Source: Cyclobacteriaceae bacterium
GTDB lineage: Bacteria; Bacteroidota; Bacteroidia; Cytophagales; Cyclobacteriaceae
Reading direction: 5' to 3'
NCBI GenBank assembly: GCA_019638275.1
Contig: JAHBUC010000003.1
Coordinates: forward strand, 1-64,000
DNA: 64,000 bases
Below the pieces are notes generated by a model. The model was not told where the DNA came from, searched no databases, and was given only the letters and a program-made list of their open reading frames with translations. Below are positions 8,872 through 16,361 of this stretch, one piece after another. The translations under genes and the position numbers were made by a program. Numbering within the stretch: the first letter of the stretch is position 1; each line of letters begins with the position of its first letter.

Positions 8872-9408
8872 ATGCAAGAAACTATGGAAAGACCCAAGAC
8901 TTCAGTAGCTGAAGTTCCGGTCAACAAAGATAAAGGCAAACTGAAAAAAGTTTTGATCATCTGCTCCAAAGGAAAACTGGAGGATGTATACGCTGCGCTT
9001 GTTATGGCCAATGGCGCCTTGATGGAAGGACTGGAAGCAAAGATGTTCTTCACCTTCTTCGGATTGGAGGCCATCACAAAAAAACATGCCGATAATCTAC
9101 ATACAGCCACTGTTGGTAACCCGGCTTTTATGCCCGGCATGCCAACTATGGTTGCCGGTTTACCAGGGTTTGAAGCGTTCGCATCCTATATGATGAAAAA
9201 GGAAATGGACAAACTTGACATCCCGCATGTCACTGAATTTATTCAAATGATTGAAGCGGGTGGTGGCGAAATTTATGCCTGCAAGTTGGCTGCCGATATG
9301 TTCCATTTGAAAAAAGAAGATTTTGTGGATGAAGTAAAAGGCATCATCACGGTGGGTGATATGTATGCGTTGGCCGAAGGCGAAGGCACACAGATCATTT
9401 TCATCTGA
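8872..9408 (+). CDS. DsrE/DsrF-like (DsrE2 type) sulfurtransferase
   Basis: A 178-residue protein whose fold begins at about residue 25 (K-V-L-I-I-C-S-K-G-K-L-E-D). It has a G-N-P-A-F-M-P-G-M-P loop near 82-91 and a conserved active cysteine, Cys137, in E-I-Y-A-C-K-L-A-A-D-M-F, as in DsrE2 proteins. Cys31 is a second cysteine. The hydrophobic middle (G-L-P-G-F-E-A-F) agrees with membrane association reported for DsrE2-type proteins. It is third in the operon, 27 bases after the TusE-like gene, and is likely a cytoplasmic-side persulfide carrier working with it. ATG codons at 8872 and 8884 are both possible starts; I chose the first. Confidence 0.8.
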   Translation: MQETMERPKTSVAEVPVNKDKGKLKKVLIICSKGKLEDVYAALVMANGALMEGLEAKMFFTFFGLEAITKKHADNLHTATVGNPAFMPGMPTMVAGLPGFEAFASYMMKKEMDKLDIPHVTEFIQMIEAGGGEIYACKLAADMFHLKKEDFVDEVKGIITVGDMYALAEGEGTQIIFI

Positions 9409-9430
9409 TGGGTTCTGGTTAAGGTTGGTG

Positions 9431-9461
9431 AAGCCGCCCTGAAAATTCGGGGCGGCTTTTT
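9431..9461 (+). terminator. Intrinsic terminator after the sulfur operon
   Basis: A nine-base stem AAGCCGCCC / GGGCGGCTT around an A/T-rich loop, followed by a short T run, 22 bases after the DsrE2-like stop. It separates the sulfur operon from the acetyltransferase gene at 9510. Confidence 0.85.
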
Positions 9462-9509
9462 AATTCGCCCCAATTTCTAATTTCTATATTGCTTCATCAT
9501 TCAGGATTT

Positions 9510-10565
9510 ATGCACCGCGAACTTGTTCTTCAGGAAAACGACCTCACCATCTGGAAATACCACGGCATTCCGGAAACCGGAATTGCATTTTTTGAAAGTA
9601 CCAACTGGGGAAGTGCCGGCATGGTGTATGAGCGTAAAAACTCAAACGAACTTATCCGCCTCCTGAAAGACCCCTACCTATATGCCATTGAGCGGGATAA
9701 TACCATTGTCGGAACTGCCGTTTTCTGTCATACGCAACCTCGGGTAAACAATCAGCCATACAACTGCTACATCATCCGGTATTTTGCAGCTTCAGCTGCC
9801 ATACAGGGCAAAAAGCTTATGAAGTATTATGCCGGCAAAGTGATGGAAGTAGTGCAGCAGGAAGAAACTGAAAAAACCATTTACGTGGGCTGCGTGGAGA
9901 AGGGAAATCTTCGCTCCTACCGGGTTGTTGAAAATGCGGGCTATGAAAAACTCGGCTTGCTTTGTGTGAATGCGTTTAGTCGCTTCTACCCTAAAGTTCA
10001 ATCCGATGTAGAACGTCTAAAACCTGAAGAGCAAAGCCAGATGCTTAACCTGATTCACGATCAATACAAACATCATTCCCTGGTACATACTGATTATTTA
10101 TTCTTAAATGATAATTATTTTGTAATTCGAGAACAGGAGGAGATTGTAGCCGGTTGCCAATATCACCGCGTTCATTGGGCCATCAATAAAATGCCAGGCT
10201 TTATGGGCAAGATTATCATGAACGTATTGCCCCGTTTACCCCTGATAAACAAACTATTCAATCCAAAACGCTTTGAGTTTCTTGCACTTGAGGGTTTGTA
10301 TTTTAAACCTGGCTATGAAAAAACATTGCTACGACTGTTTGAAGGACTACTGCATTGTGAAAAAATAAATTCCGCACTTTTCTGGATGGGTGAAAATTGT
10401 CCGCACCGCAAATCAATACTGGATCACGGTAAACTCGGTCTGCTTAATTCTTTTGTAAAAGATTCCGGGGTATACATCATGACTTCCTATCAAAACATGA
10501 ACGAAGAAGAAATAAAAACGTTAAAATCATTGCCGCTTTATGCCTCTGCATTTGATTACATTTGA
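9510..10565 (+). CDS. GNAT-like acetyltransferase
   Basis: A 351-residue cytoplasmic protein. The first half resembles a GNAT N-acetyltransferase core: strand I-V-G-T-A-V-F, a long strand Y-I-I-R-Y-F-A-A-S-A, and a helix after I-Q-G-K-K-L-M, with V-G-C-V-E-K-G-N-L-R-S-Y-R-V-V-E-N-A-G-Y-E as the usual 'N..S..N.G' element near 130-150. The second half has a similar layout and may be a second, degenerate GNAT domain. The ATG at 9510 is preferred over an upstream in-frame start at 9489, which lies too near the terminator. Acceptor substrate unknown. Confidence 0.65.
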   Translation: MHRELVLQENDLTIWKYHGIPETGIAFFESTNWGSAGMVYERKNSNELIRLLKDPYLYAIERDNTIVGTAVFCHTQPRVNNQPYNCYIIRYFAASAAIQGKKLMKYYAGKVMEVVQQEETEKTIYVGCVEKGNLRSYRVVENAGYEKLGLLCVNAFSRFYPKVQSDVERLKPEEQSQMLNLIHDQYKHHSLVHTDYLFLNDNYFVIREQEEIVAGCQYHRVHWAINKMPGFMGKIIMNVLPRLPLINKLFNPKRFEFLALEGLYFKPGYEKTLLRLFEGLLHCEKINSALFWMGENCPHRKSILDHGKLGLLNSFVKDSGVYIMTSYQNMNEEEIKTLKSLPLYASAFDYI

Positions 10566-10618
10566 TCATTGCGTTCCTGCCGTAAAAGAAAAAATCAATT
10601 AATCACTAATCGATAACC

Positions 10619-10999
10619 ATGAAAAAGATATTTACCGAACAAGCTCCCAAGGCCATTGGACCCTACAGTCATGCTATTCGAAGTGGCAACCTGATTTTCT
10701 GTTCCGGTCAAACCCCGCTTAATCCACAAACCATGTTGATTGAAGGTGCTACCGTAACCGAGCAAACCAACCTGGTGCTCAGCAATCTGGAAACCGTTCT
10801 GAAAGCTGAAGGCTGCACCAGCTCCCACATCATCAAAACTTCAGTATTCTTAAAAAACTTTGCCGACTTTGAAAAAATGAATAAAGCCTACGAAGCCTTT
10901 TTTGGTGATCATAAACCGGCACGCACTACGGTTGAAGTAAGCCGTCTGCCTAAAGATGCGTTGGTTGAAATTGAATGCGTGGCCGAAGTACCTGCCTGA
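10619..10999 (+). CDS. RidA family enamine/imine deaminase
   Basis: A 126-residue protein of the YjgF/YER057c/UK114 family, which hydrolyses reactive 2-aminoacrylate-type imines to the keto acid. It shows the family marks A-I-G-P-Y-S-H-A near residue 12, F-C-S-G-Q-T near 27, and the catalytic arginine in A-R-T-T-V-E-V (about residue 101) followed by L-V-E-I-E-C-V-A near the end. Length is normal for the trimeric family. It starts 53 bases after the acetyltransferase gene and may be transcribed with it. Confidence 0.93.
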   Translation: MKKIFTEQAPKAIGPYSHAIRSGNLIFCSGQTPLNPQTMLIEGATVTEQTNLVLSNLETVLKAEGCTSSHIIKTSVFLKNFADFEKMNKAYEAFFGDHKPARTTVEVSRLPKDALVEIECVAEVPA

Positions 11000-11014
11000 A
11001 CGTTGCGGTATGTA

Positions 11015-12184
11015 TCAGACAATGGTTGGATGACGTTCAACCGGTGAGCCGTCAAAATTATATCGGTATGTGATTAGCCTGCGGCTTTGCACACCACCCA
11101 GGTTTTTTGAAATGTTCAGCATCTTTGGATTGAAGTCGCCCTGCCACAACAACTCAACGGTTTTGTAGCGGCTGTGTTGCTTAATCACTTTCTCAGCCTC
11201 CACTATCATAAAGTAATCCACACCTGTGCCTTGAAACTCAGGCACAATTCCATAAATCAATCCAACAAACCGATCGCACACCCCACGCTTCAGGTAGTAT
11301 ACAAATTTCAGTTTTTCCCACCAGCCAAATTTTCCGTGCATATGCCGGAACACCTGGTTCAGGTCGGGAATATTAATCCACATGGCAATGGGATCTTGAT
11401 TATGATACACAAACCAGGCAATTGCTTCATCCATTACCGGTTTCATGGAACGAAAAAGTTTTATCGCCTGATCGTTCGTCATTTCCTTATTGCCTTCATG
11501 CTTTGCCCACGCCTTGTTATACACGGTTACAAAATCGCGGGCATACTTATCCAGGTTTTTCTTTCGAACCTGAACAGCTTTAAATTCAGGCTTTCCTGAA
11601 AAGTGAGCGTGCGCTTCATAAAATTTCGGTTGGAGCTGCGCCTTCTCTCCGGCTACCGGCAAGTGCCAGCAAATCTGGTTGTAAAAAAGTTGAAAGCCGT
11701 ATTGCTCAAATAGTTTTTGATAATACGGTGGGTTGTAATTCATGCCATATAGGGGCGAATGAAATCCCTCCACCAACAAGCCCCACCACCGATCTCGTTC
11801 CCCAAAATTGATCGGGCCATCCATAGACTTAACGCCTTTTGTTGTTAACCATTCACGGGCTGTGTCAAACAAACCATTGGCTGCCGATTGATCATCAATA
11901 CAATCAAAGAAACCAATGCCGCCCACCGGAACTTTATCGCCTTTGTTGGAGTATTTTTTATTGACGAAAGCTGCAATTCTGCCGATGTAGGAACCATCAT
12001 CATGCTGCAGCAGCCAGCGCACAACTTCACCATGGCGAAATGCTTTATTGGTTTTCGGATCAAAAACTGATTCAATATCCTTATTCAGCGGCTGAATCCA
12101 ATCCGGATTATTTCGGTTACACCAAACATGTACCTGTAAAAAGGCATCTGCCAAGGATTTGGAATCAACAACAAGAGTTTGCAC
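11015..12184 (-). CDS. GNAT-superfamily-like protein of unknown substrate
   Basis: A 389-residue cytoplasmic protein of a type common in Bacteroidota. It begins with a short strand-helix unit, then W-I-Q-P-L-N-K-D-I and a GNAT-like beta core: Y-I-G-R-I-A-A-F-V-N near 70, V-G-G-I-G-F-F-D near 90, and a second acyl-CoA-like region toward the C-terminus (G-I-V-P-E-F-Q-G-T-G-V-D-Y, E-L-L-W-Q-G-D-F-N-P-K-M-L-N). The Q-G-T-G stretch resembles the pyrophosphate-binding turn of GNAT proteins. It converges on RidA with 15 bases between stops. Substrate unknown. Confidence 0.6.
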   Translation of the reverse strand: MQTLVVDSKSLADAFLQVHVWCNRNNPDWIQPLNKDIESVFDPKTNKAFRHGEVVRWLLQHDDGSYIGRIAAFVNKKYSNKGDKVPVGGIGFFDCIDDQSAANGLFDTAREWLTTKGVKSMDGPINFGERDRWWGLLVEGFHSPLYGMNYNPPYYQKLFEQYGFQLFYNQICWHLPVAGEKAQLQPKFYEAHAHFSGKPEFKAVQVRKKNLDKYARDFVTVYNKAWAKHEGNKEMTNDQAIKLFRSMKPVMDEAIAWFVYHNQDPIAMWINIPDLNQVFRHMHGKFGWWEKLKFVYYLKRGVCDRFVGLIYGIVPEFQGTGVDYFMIVEAEKVIKQHSRYKTVELLWQGDFNPKMLNISKNLGGVQSRRLITYRYNFDGSPVERHPTIV

Positions 12185-12257
12185 GCAACACTTGAATTAA
12201 GCATTGCGAAGGTAAAGCGGAAGCCAGCAAAATCGCAAACGAAATGACAAAAGTCAG

Positions 12258-13217
12258 TTACAGCGAATTGCCAATCCGCTCCAACAACGCTTTGGTAGCC
12301 CTTATTCCATCCGGTTCCGAAAGTTTGCCGCCTTCATATTCAATTCCGATATAGCCTGTATAGCCGGAATCCTTAACGATAGAAAGCATTTTTGCATAAT
12401 CGGTTTCGATACAATTACCCAGCTCATCAAAGTCGTAACTCTTGGCGCTTACACCTTTGGCAAAAGGCATCATTTCTTCAACACCTTTGTACCGGTCGTA
12501 CCACTCCACACACTCCGATCCCCATTCCGAACCATCGGCCCGCTTCACACAAAAATTTCCGAAATCAGGTAGCGTGCCGCAATTACTCATGCCCGTATTT
12601 TTAATTACGGATGAAAGCCACTGCCCGTCAGACGAATTGCTGCCGTGATTTTCAACAATCACGTTGATATTAAAATCTTTTGCGAATGTTGATAACGAAC
12701 CAAGTCCATCGGTTGCAGCTGCTGCCACCGCTTCGCGTTCACCAACACCAAATGCATTCACCCGAATGGAATGACAGCCCAAAAATTTTGCAGCCTCAAC
12801 CCACTTCTTATGGTTATCAACCGCTTCGTTACGCTTGGTTTCATCAAGATCACCGAGATACCCCTCACCATCACACATGATCAACAAACTGGTTACGCCA
12901 TTATCATCACAACGTTGTTTAAGATCAGCAAGGTAAGCCTGGTCCTGCGCCTTATCTTTAAAGAAAGCATTCACATATTCAATGGCATCAATGCCATAAT
13001 CGCGTTTGGCTATTAGCGGAAAATCGAGGTTCGTAAATTCATTGGCGAAGAGCGCTTTATGCAGCGACCATTCCGCAAGCGATATTTTGAAAAACATACC
13101 GGAAGAAGTTTCATTTTTTGATGTACAGGAAGTCAGCCACGTTGGAATTATAGTTACTCCAACTGTTGCCAATCCGAGGTTGCGAAGAAATAGTCTGCGT
13201 GTGGTCTCTGTGTTCAT
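12258..13217 (-). CDS. Tat-exported TIM-barrel isomerase/epimerase-like protein
   Basis: A 319-residue member of the sugar phosphate isomerase/epimerase (AP endonuclease 2-like) superfamily. The N-terminus carries a twin-arginine signal ([10 protein letters not shown]) and a lipobox-like T-S-C at about 29-31, so it is probably exported and lipid-anchored. Likely metal ligands are in V-I-V-E-N-H-G (barrel strand 5), L-P-D-F-G-N-F, the C-terminal I-G-I-E-Y-E-G-G, and a His/Ser region between them. Two further family members lie at 52.6 and 54.3 kb in the sugar-oxidation operon. This one stands alone, divergent from the M28 peptidase. Confidence 0.8.
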   Translation of the reverse strand: MNTETTRRLFLRNLGLATVGVTIIPTWLTSCTSKNETSSGMFFKISLAEWSLHKALFANEFTNLDFPLIAKRDYGIDAIEYVNAFFKDKAQDQAYLADLKQRCDDNGVTSLLIMCDGEGYLGDLDETKRNEAVDNHKKWVEAAKFLGCHSIRVNAFGVGEREAVAAAATDGLGSLSTFAKDFNINVIVENHGSNSSDGQWLSSVIKNTGMSNCGTLPDFGNFCVKRADGSEWGSECVEWYDRYKGVEEMMPFAKGVSAKSYDFDELGNCIETDYAKMLSIVKDSGYTGYIGIEYEGGKLSEPDGIRATKALLERIGNSL

Positions 13218-13397
13218 AGGGTTCAGGTTAGTGCGTTTAATATAGGCATTATCATCAATTGTTAAAACGGTTTTTTGTTCAACGACACAAAGGGCTTACC
13301 ATCCATCCCACATAGGCAAGGATTCATATCAATCTGCAATGGTCTCGCCTCATTTCTTTGTTACATTTCGACACCTGAAATCTAACATTTTACCACT

Positions 13398-14750
13398 ATG
13401 CGTTACTTGATTTATTCATTTTTGCTGATCACTTCATTTTCGTTTGCCCAGCAAGCTGTTCCGCCCCAAACAGATTTACGGATGTATGACATCATCAACG
13501 CAGTATCGGCCGAGCGGCTGGAAAATGACATCCGTATATTGGCCAATTTTGGTACGCGCAATACGTTTTCGGATACCGTTTCCAGCACCCGCGGCATTGG
13601 TGCGGCACGCAGGTGGATAAAAGCTGAATTCGATAAAATTTCAAAAACATGCAATAACTGCCTGGAAGTATTCTATCAAAAGGATTTGGTTACCAAAGAA
13701 GGAAATCCGCGGGTTCCAAAAGATGCCTGGGTGGTGAACGTGGTGGCCATTCAACGCGGAACAGAATACCCGAACAATTTCATCATCATGTCGGGTGATA
13801 TTGATTCGCGCGCCAGCAACACCATGAATTATGAAATTGATGCTCCGGGCGCCAACGATAACGCAACCGGAATGGCAGGTGCGATTGAAGCTGCCCGTGT
13901 ACTTTCAAAATACAAATTCAGGCATAGCATTGTCTACGTTGGACTATCAGGTGAAGAGCAAGGGTTGTTTGGCGGTGCCGGATTGGCACGTTACGCAAAA
14001 GAGAAGGGTTGGAATATTATTGGCGTATTGAACAACGATATGATTGGAAACATTGAAGGAGTTGATGGCGTGATCGATAACCGCTCCTTCCGGATTTTCT
14101 CCGAACCGGTACCTCCTACCGAAACCGAACAACGCAGAAACCAACGCAGGTTTTATGGTGGCGAAGTGGATGGTATTTCACGCCAATTGGCGCGTTACGT
14201 ACACAAGCAAACCAAAGTTTACATGCCGGAAATGAATCCTATGCTGATCTATCGGCTTGACCGGTTTGGCCGTGGTGGACACCACAGACCATTCAACGAT
14301 TTGGGATTTGCCGGTATCCGCATTATGGAGGCCCATGAAAATTACAATCGTCAGCATCAGGATATACGCGAAGAAAACGGAATCAAATATGGAGACGTTA
14401 TTGAAGGTGTGAACTTTGAATACGCCAAAAAGTTAACTGCCGTAAACGCCATTACCATGGCCGGGTTGGCATGGGCACCACCAACTCCGATCAATGTGGC
14501 CATTGGTGGCGCAGTTCAACCCTCCACCAAACTTTCGTGGGATTTACTGCCAAACGATAAGGTGGCCGGTTATAAAATATACTGGCGCGATACCACCTCT
14601 CCTACGTGGGATCATTCACGATATGTTGGTAACGTATCTTCCTTTACCTTGGAAGGCATTGTAATCGATAACTTTTATTTTGGTGTTGCGGCAGTGGATA
14701 AAAGTGGAAATGAGTCGGTTATTGTATTTCCGGAAAGATTAATCCGGTAG
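13398..14750 (+). CDS. Secreted M28-family metallopeptidase with C-terminal FN3-like domain
   Basis: A 450-residue protein with a signal peptide (M-R-Y-L-I-Y-S-F-L-L...F-A-Q, cleavage after about residue 18). The zinc aminopeptidase fold shows P-G-A-N-D-N-A-T-G-M-A near 150 (second ligand Asp), S-G-E-E-Q-G-L-F-G near 180 (catalytic and ligand Glu), N-N-D-M-I-G-N near 214, and R-G-G-H-H-R-P-F for the last His. The first ligand, usually His in H-x-D, is Asp134 here (G-D-I-D-S). The final 90 residues (P-T-P-I-N-V-A-I-G-G...W-D-L-L-P-N-D-K-V-A-G-Y-K-I-Y-W-R) look like a fibronectin III domain. A 43-residue membrane protein gene follows three bases later. Confidence 0.85.
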   Translation: MRYLIYSFLLITSFSFAQQAVPPQTDLRMYDIINAVSAERLENDIRILANFGTRNTFSDTVSSTRGIGAARRWIKAEFDKISKTCNNCLEVFYQKDLVTKEGNPRVPKDAWVVNVVAIQRGTEYPNNFIIMSGDIDSRASNTMNYEIDAPGANDNATGMAGAIEAARVLSKYKFRHSIVYVGLSGEEQGLFGGAGLARYAKEKGWNIIGVLNNDMIGNIEGVDGVIDNRSFRIFSEPVPPTETEQRRNQRRFYGGEVDGISRQLARYVHKQTKVYMPEMNPMLIYRLDRFGRGGHHRPFNDLGFAGIRIMEAHENYNRQHQDIREENGIKYGDVIEGVNFEYAKKLTAVNAITMAGLAWAPPTPINVAIGGAVQPSTKLSWDLLPNDKVAGYKIYWRDTTSPTWDHSRYVGNVSSFTLEGIVIDNFYFGVAAVDKSGNESVIVFPERLIR

Positions 14751-14753
14751 TTA

Positions 14754-14885
14754 ATGATCTATTTTATTTTCGTTCTACTTTGGATTTTTGTCAAATTAAA
14801 GCTTCATCAGCGCAAGAAAGTAATTCAGGCAACTTATAAGAATAAGCAGAACGAAGAGCAGCAAATAATGCGGGAGTCAAAGTAA
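14754..14885 (+). CDS. Predicted 43-residue single-helix membrane protein
   Basis: This reading frame begins with an ATG three bases after the M28 peptidase stop and ends in TAA at 14883-14885. The product has one N-terminal hydrophobic helix (M-I-Y-F-I-F-V-L-L-W-I-F-V) followed by a charged tail rich in Lys, Gln and Glu. The tight spacing and the helix-then-charge pattern suggest a real small gene, but a chance frame in an A/T-rich gap cannot be excluded. Its last codons lie inside the left arm of the terminator stem at 14870-14903. Confidence 0.4.
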   Translation: MIYFIFVLLWIFVKLKLHQRKKVIQATYKNKQNEEQQIMRESK

Positions 14886-14903
14886 TATTTACCTGACTCC
14901 CGC
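14870..14903. terminator. Hairpin between convergent M28 and RDD genes
   Basis: A perfect ten-base inverted repeat, GCGGGAGTCA / TGACTCCCGC, with a 14-base loop. It sits five bases from the RDD gene stop and probably terminates both convergent units; neither side has a long T run. Confidence 0.6.
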
Positions 14904-14908
14904 AAGAA

Positions 14909-15529
14909 TTAATTCTTGTCCACAACCCACGTATCCGTCCAACTGTCATGCCAACCACGTGGGCTACCCAAAAAGGAAAAAGCTTCGAAAGGCACAAACC
15001 TTGATAAGGTACGGAGCAGGATCGTTGATGTATTGGGTGTTCGACCATGCTTGTCAACCACGCGGGTTCCGGTAATCAATTTTCCAACTGTAAGTCCAAA
15101 TACCGATTCCATAAAAGCATAGTAAACAAAAAAGACTGAGAAACCCAACAAGTAAGATAGTGCTGTGAAACCCGGATCGTCATCATTCATACTATCAATA
15201 TAACCGGGTGAAGTCAACTCCGTTCCTATTGCCAAAATAAAACTTGTAAGAAAGACAAAAAAGTAAACAACAATTGTATCAACAATATGATTGGCAAACC
15301 GCTTTCCGGTTGAAGCTATCCTGTTTTCAACGTTAATGGCGGTAGCTGGATAATCATAAGGAGTTGCGTGTATATCCGCATCGGCAGTCGGCTTAAATGT
15401 CGGACAACTTCCTTCAAAATCAGCTTGCCTTCCTGTAAGTGAACAAATAACGCCTTGTCGCGCATCAAAATCTTTTAGCTGACAAACTGTGCAGAATTTT
15501 AGGTGTTCTTCTCGTGTCATGGGGGACAT
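14909..15529 (-). CDS. RDD family membrane protein with N-terminal cysteine motif
   Basis: A 206-residue inner-membrane protein. The N-terminus holds four cysteines in a zinc-ribbon-like layout (F-C-T-V-C-Q near residue 11, V-I-C-S-L-T-G and G-S-C-P-T-F further on). The RDD domain follows from about residue 75: A-S-T-G-K-R-F-A-N-H-I-V-D-T gives the Arg and Asp of the name, then hydrophobic helices, a G-L-T-V-G-K-L-I-T-G-T-R-V-V-D motif, and L-L-R-T-L-S-R-F-V-P-F. I start at the ATG ending at 15529; an ATG ending at 15520 is also possible, and a longer frame to 15589 lacks support. RDD proteins are poorly characterised; some act in ion transport. Confidence 0.75.
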   Translation of the reverse strand: MSPMTREEHLKFCTVCQLKDFDARQGVICSLTGRQADFEGSCPTFKPTADADIHATPYDYPATAINVENRIASTGKRFANHIVDTIVVYFFVFLTSFILAIGTELTSPGYIDSMNDDDPGFTALSYLLGFSVFFVYYAFMESVFGLTVGKLITGTRVVDKHGRTPNTSTILLRTLSRFVPFEAFSFLGSPRGWHDSWTDTWVVDKN

Positions 15530-15608
15530 GTTTAAGTTTAGAATTTCAACAATATATAAAATAATGAAAAACATCAACCACCGACACAATCAGAAAAATG
15601 AAAAGAGT

Positions 15609-16245
15609 TCAATCCATTTGCTTTACTGACAAGTCTGGTTTAGCATACGCATACCGGGCCAACCGTGTAGTGCTGTAGTAGCCATCCAATCCCAGGCTAC
15701 ACAACGAACCGGCCTTTTCCAACTCCAGAAAACCATCCGCTTTGATTAAAGAAGTGTCCAGTAAAACCGATTGAATCTCCCCGATCACAAAAAAAGTTTT
15801 ATTCCATGAAATCGGAATGATTTCGCGAAGCGCGACCGCATACTTCACCCGACTTTCCTGAACAAAAGGTGCTCTAATGCCTTCAACAAATTGAGGCGTT
15901 AAACCAACCGCATCAAATTCACTCACGCGCACCGGATATTTGGCACTGGTTTGATGTGCTCTGGGTAGAATTTCTTCATGAACATGATTGATGGTATACA
16001 CGCCCGTTTTCTGTATGTTGGCTATCGTATGTGGCGCTGCTTCAAGCGGTCGGGTTTACGTAACCCACCAGCGCAGGGTCTGCACCCAGGTGAACAATGT
16101 TACTGAATATAGCCAGATTTGTTTGTCCTGTTTCACTGATGGTGCCGATCAGACTTACCGGCTTAAATCCAGAAAGTGAATTGATAAAGTTTCCCCGATA
16201 AAAACGGGACCATGATGAGATTTCAGAAGCGGATATCAGTTTCAT
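15609..16245 (-). pseudogene. Flavin reductase family protein, broken by a one-base frameshift
   Basis: Two frames on the - strand together make one flavin reductase-like (FMN-binding split-barrel) protein of about 211 residues, the family's usual length. The first part (start 16245) runs through S-L-I-G-T-I-S-E-T-G-Q-T-N-L-A and A-L-V-G-Y-V-N, then hits TGA at 16042-16044. The second part continues in another frame as R-P-L-E-A-A-P-H-T-I-A-N-I-Q-K-T-G-V-Y-T-I-N-H, the expected continuation with the conserved R-P. Removing one C from the CCC run (GGG at 16052-16054 on the + strand) joins them exactly. Either a recent loss of function or a sequencing/assembly error; the rest of the gene is undamaged, which favours error or a very recent event. 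Confidence 0.85.
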
Positions 16246-16295
16246 ATTTCATTAAAACACCATGTTAAACATTATGTTTTATAATGAAATCAGCC

Positions 16296-16342
16296 AAAAA
16301 AAAAAAAAAGAAAGGCTGCCTTCATTAACGAAAACAGCCCTT
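16296..16342 (-). terminator. Terminator of the TonB-dependent receptor gene
   Basis: Read on the - strand, an eight-base stem (AAGGGCTG / CAGCCTTT, one G-T pair) 20 bases after the receptor stop is followed by TTTC and then an uninterrupted run of 14 T (A at 16296-16309 on +). Confidence 0.85.
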
Positions 16343-16361
16343 CAAGAAAAGATAGATCAGT

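Noticed and set aside
16296..16309. Run of 14 A as a phase-variation tract
   Set aside because: It lies outside any gene and is simply the T tail of the receptor terminator read from the other strand.
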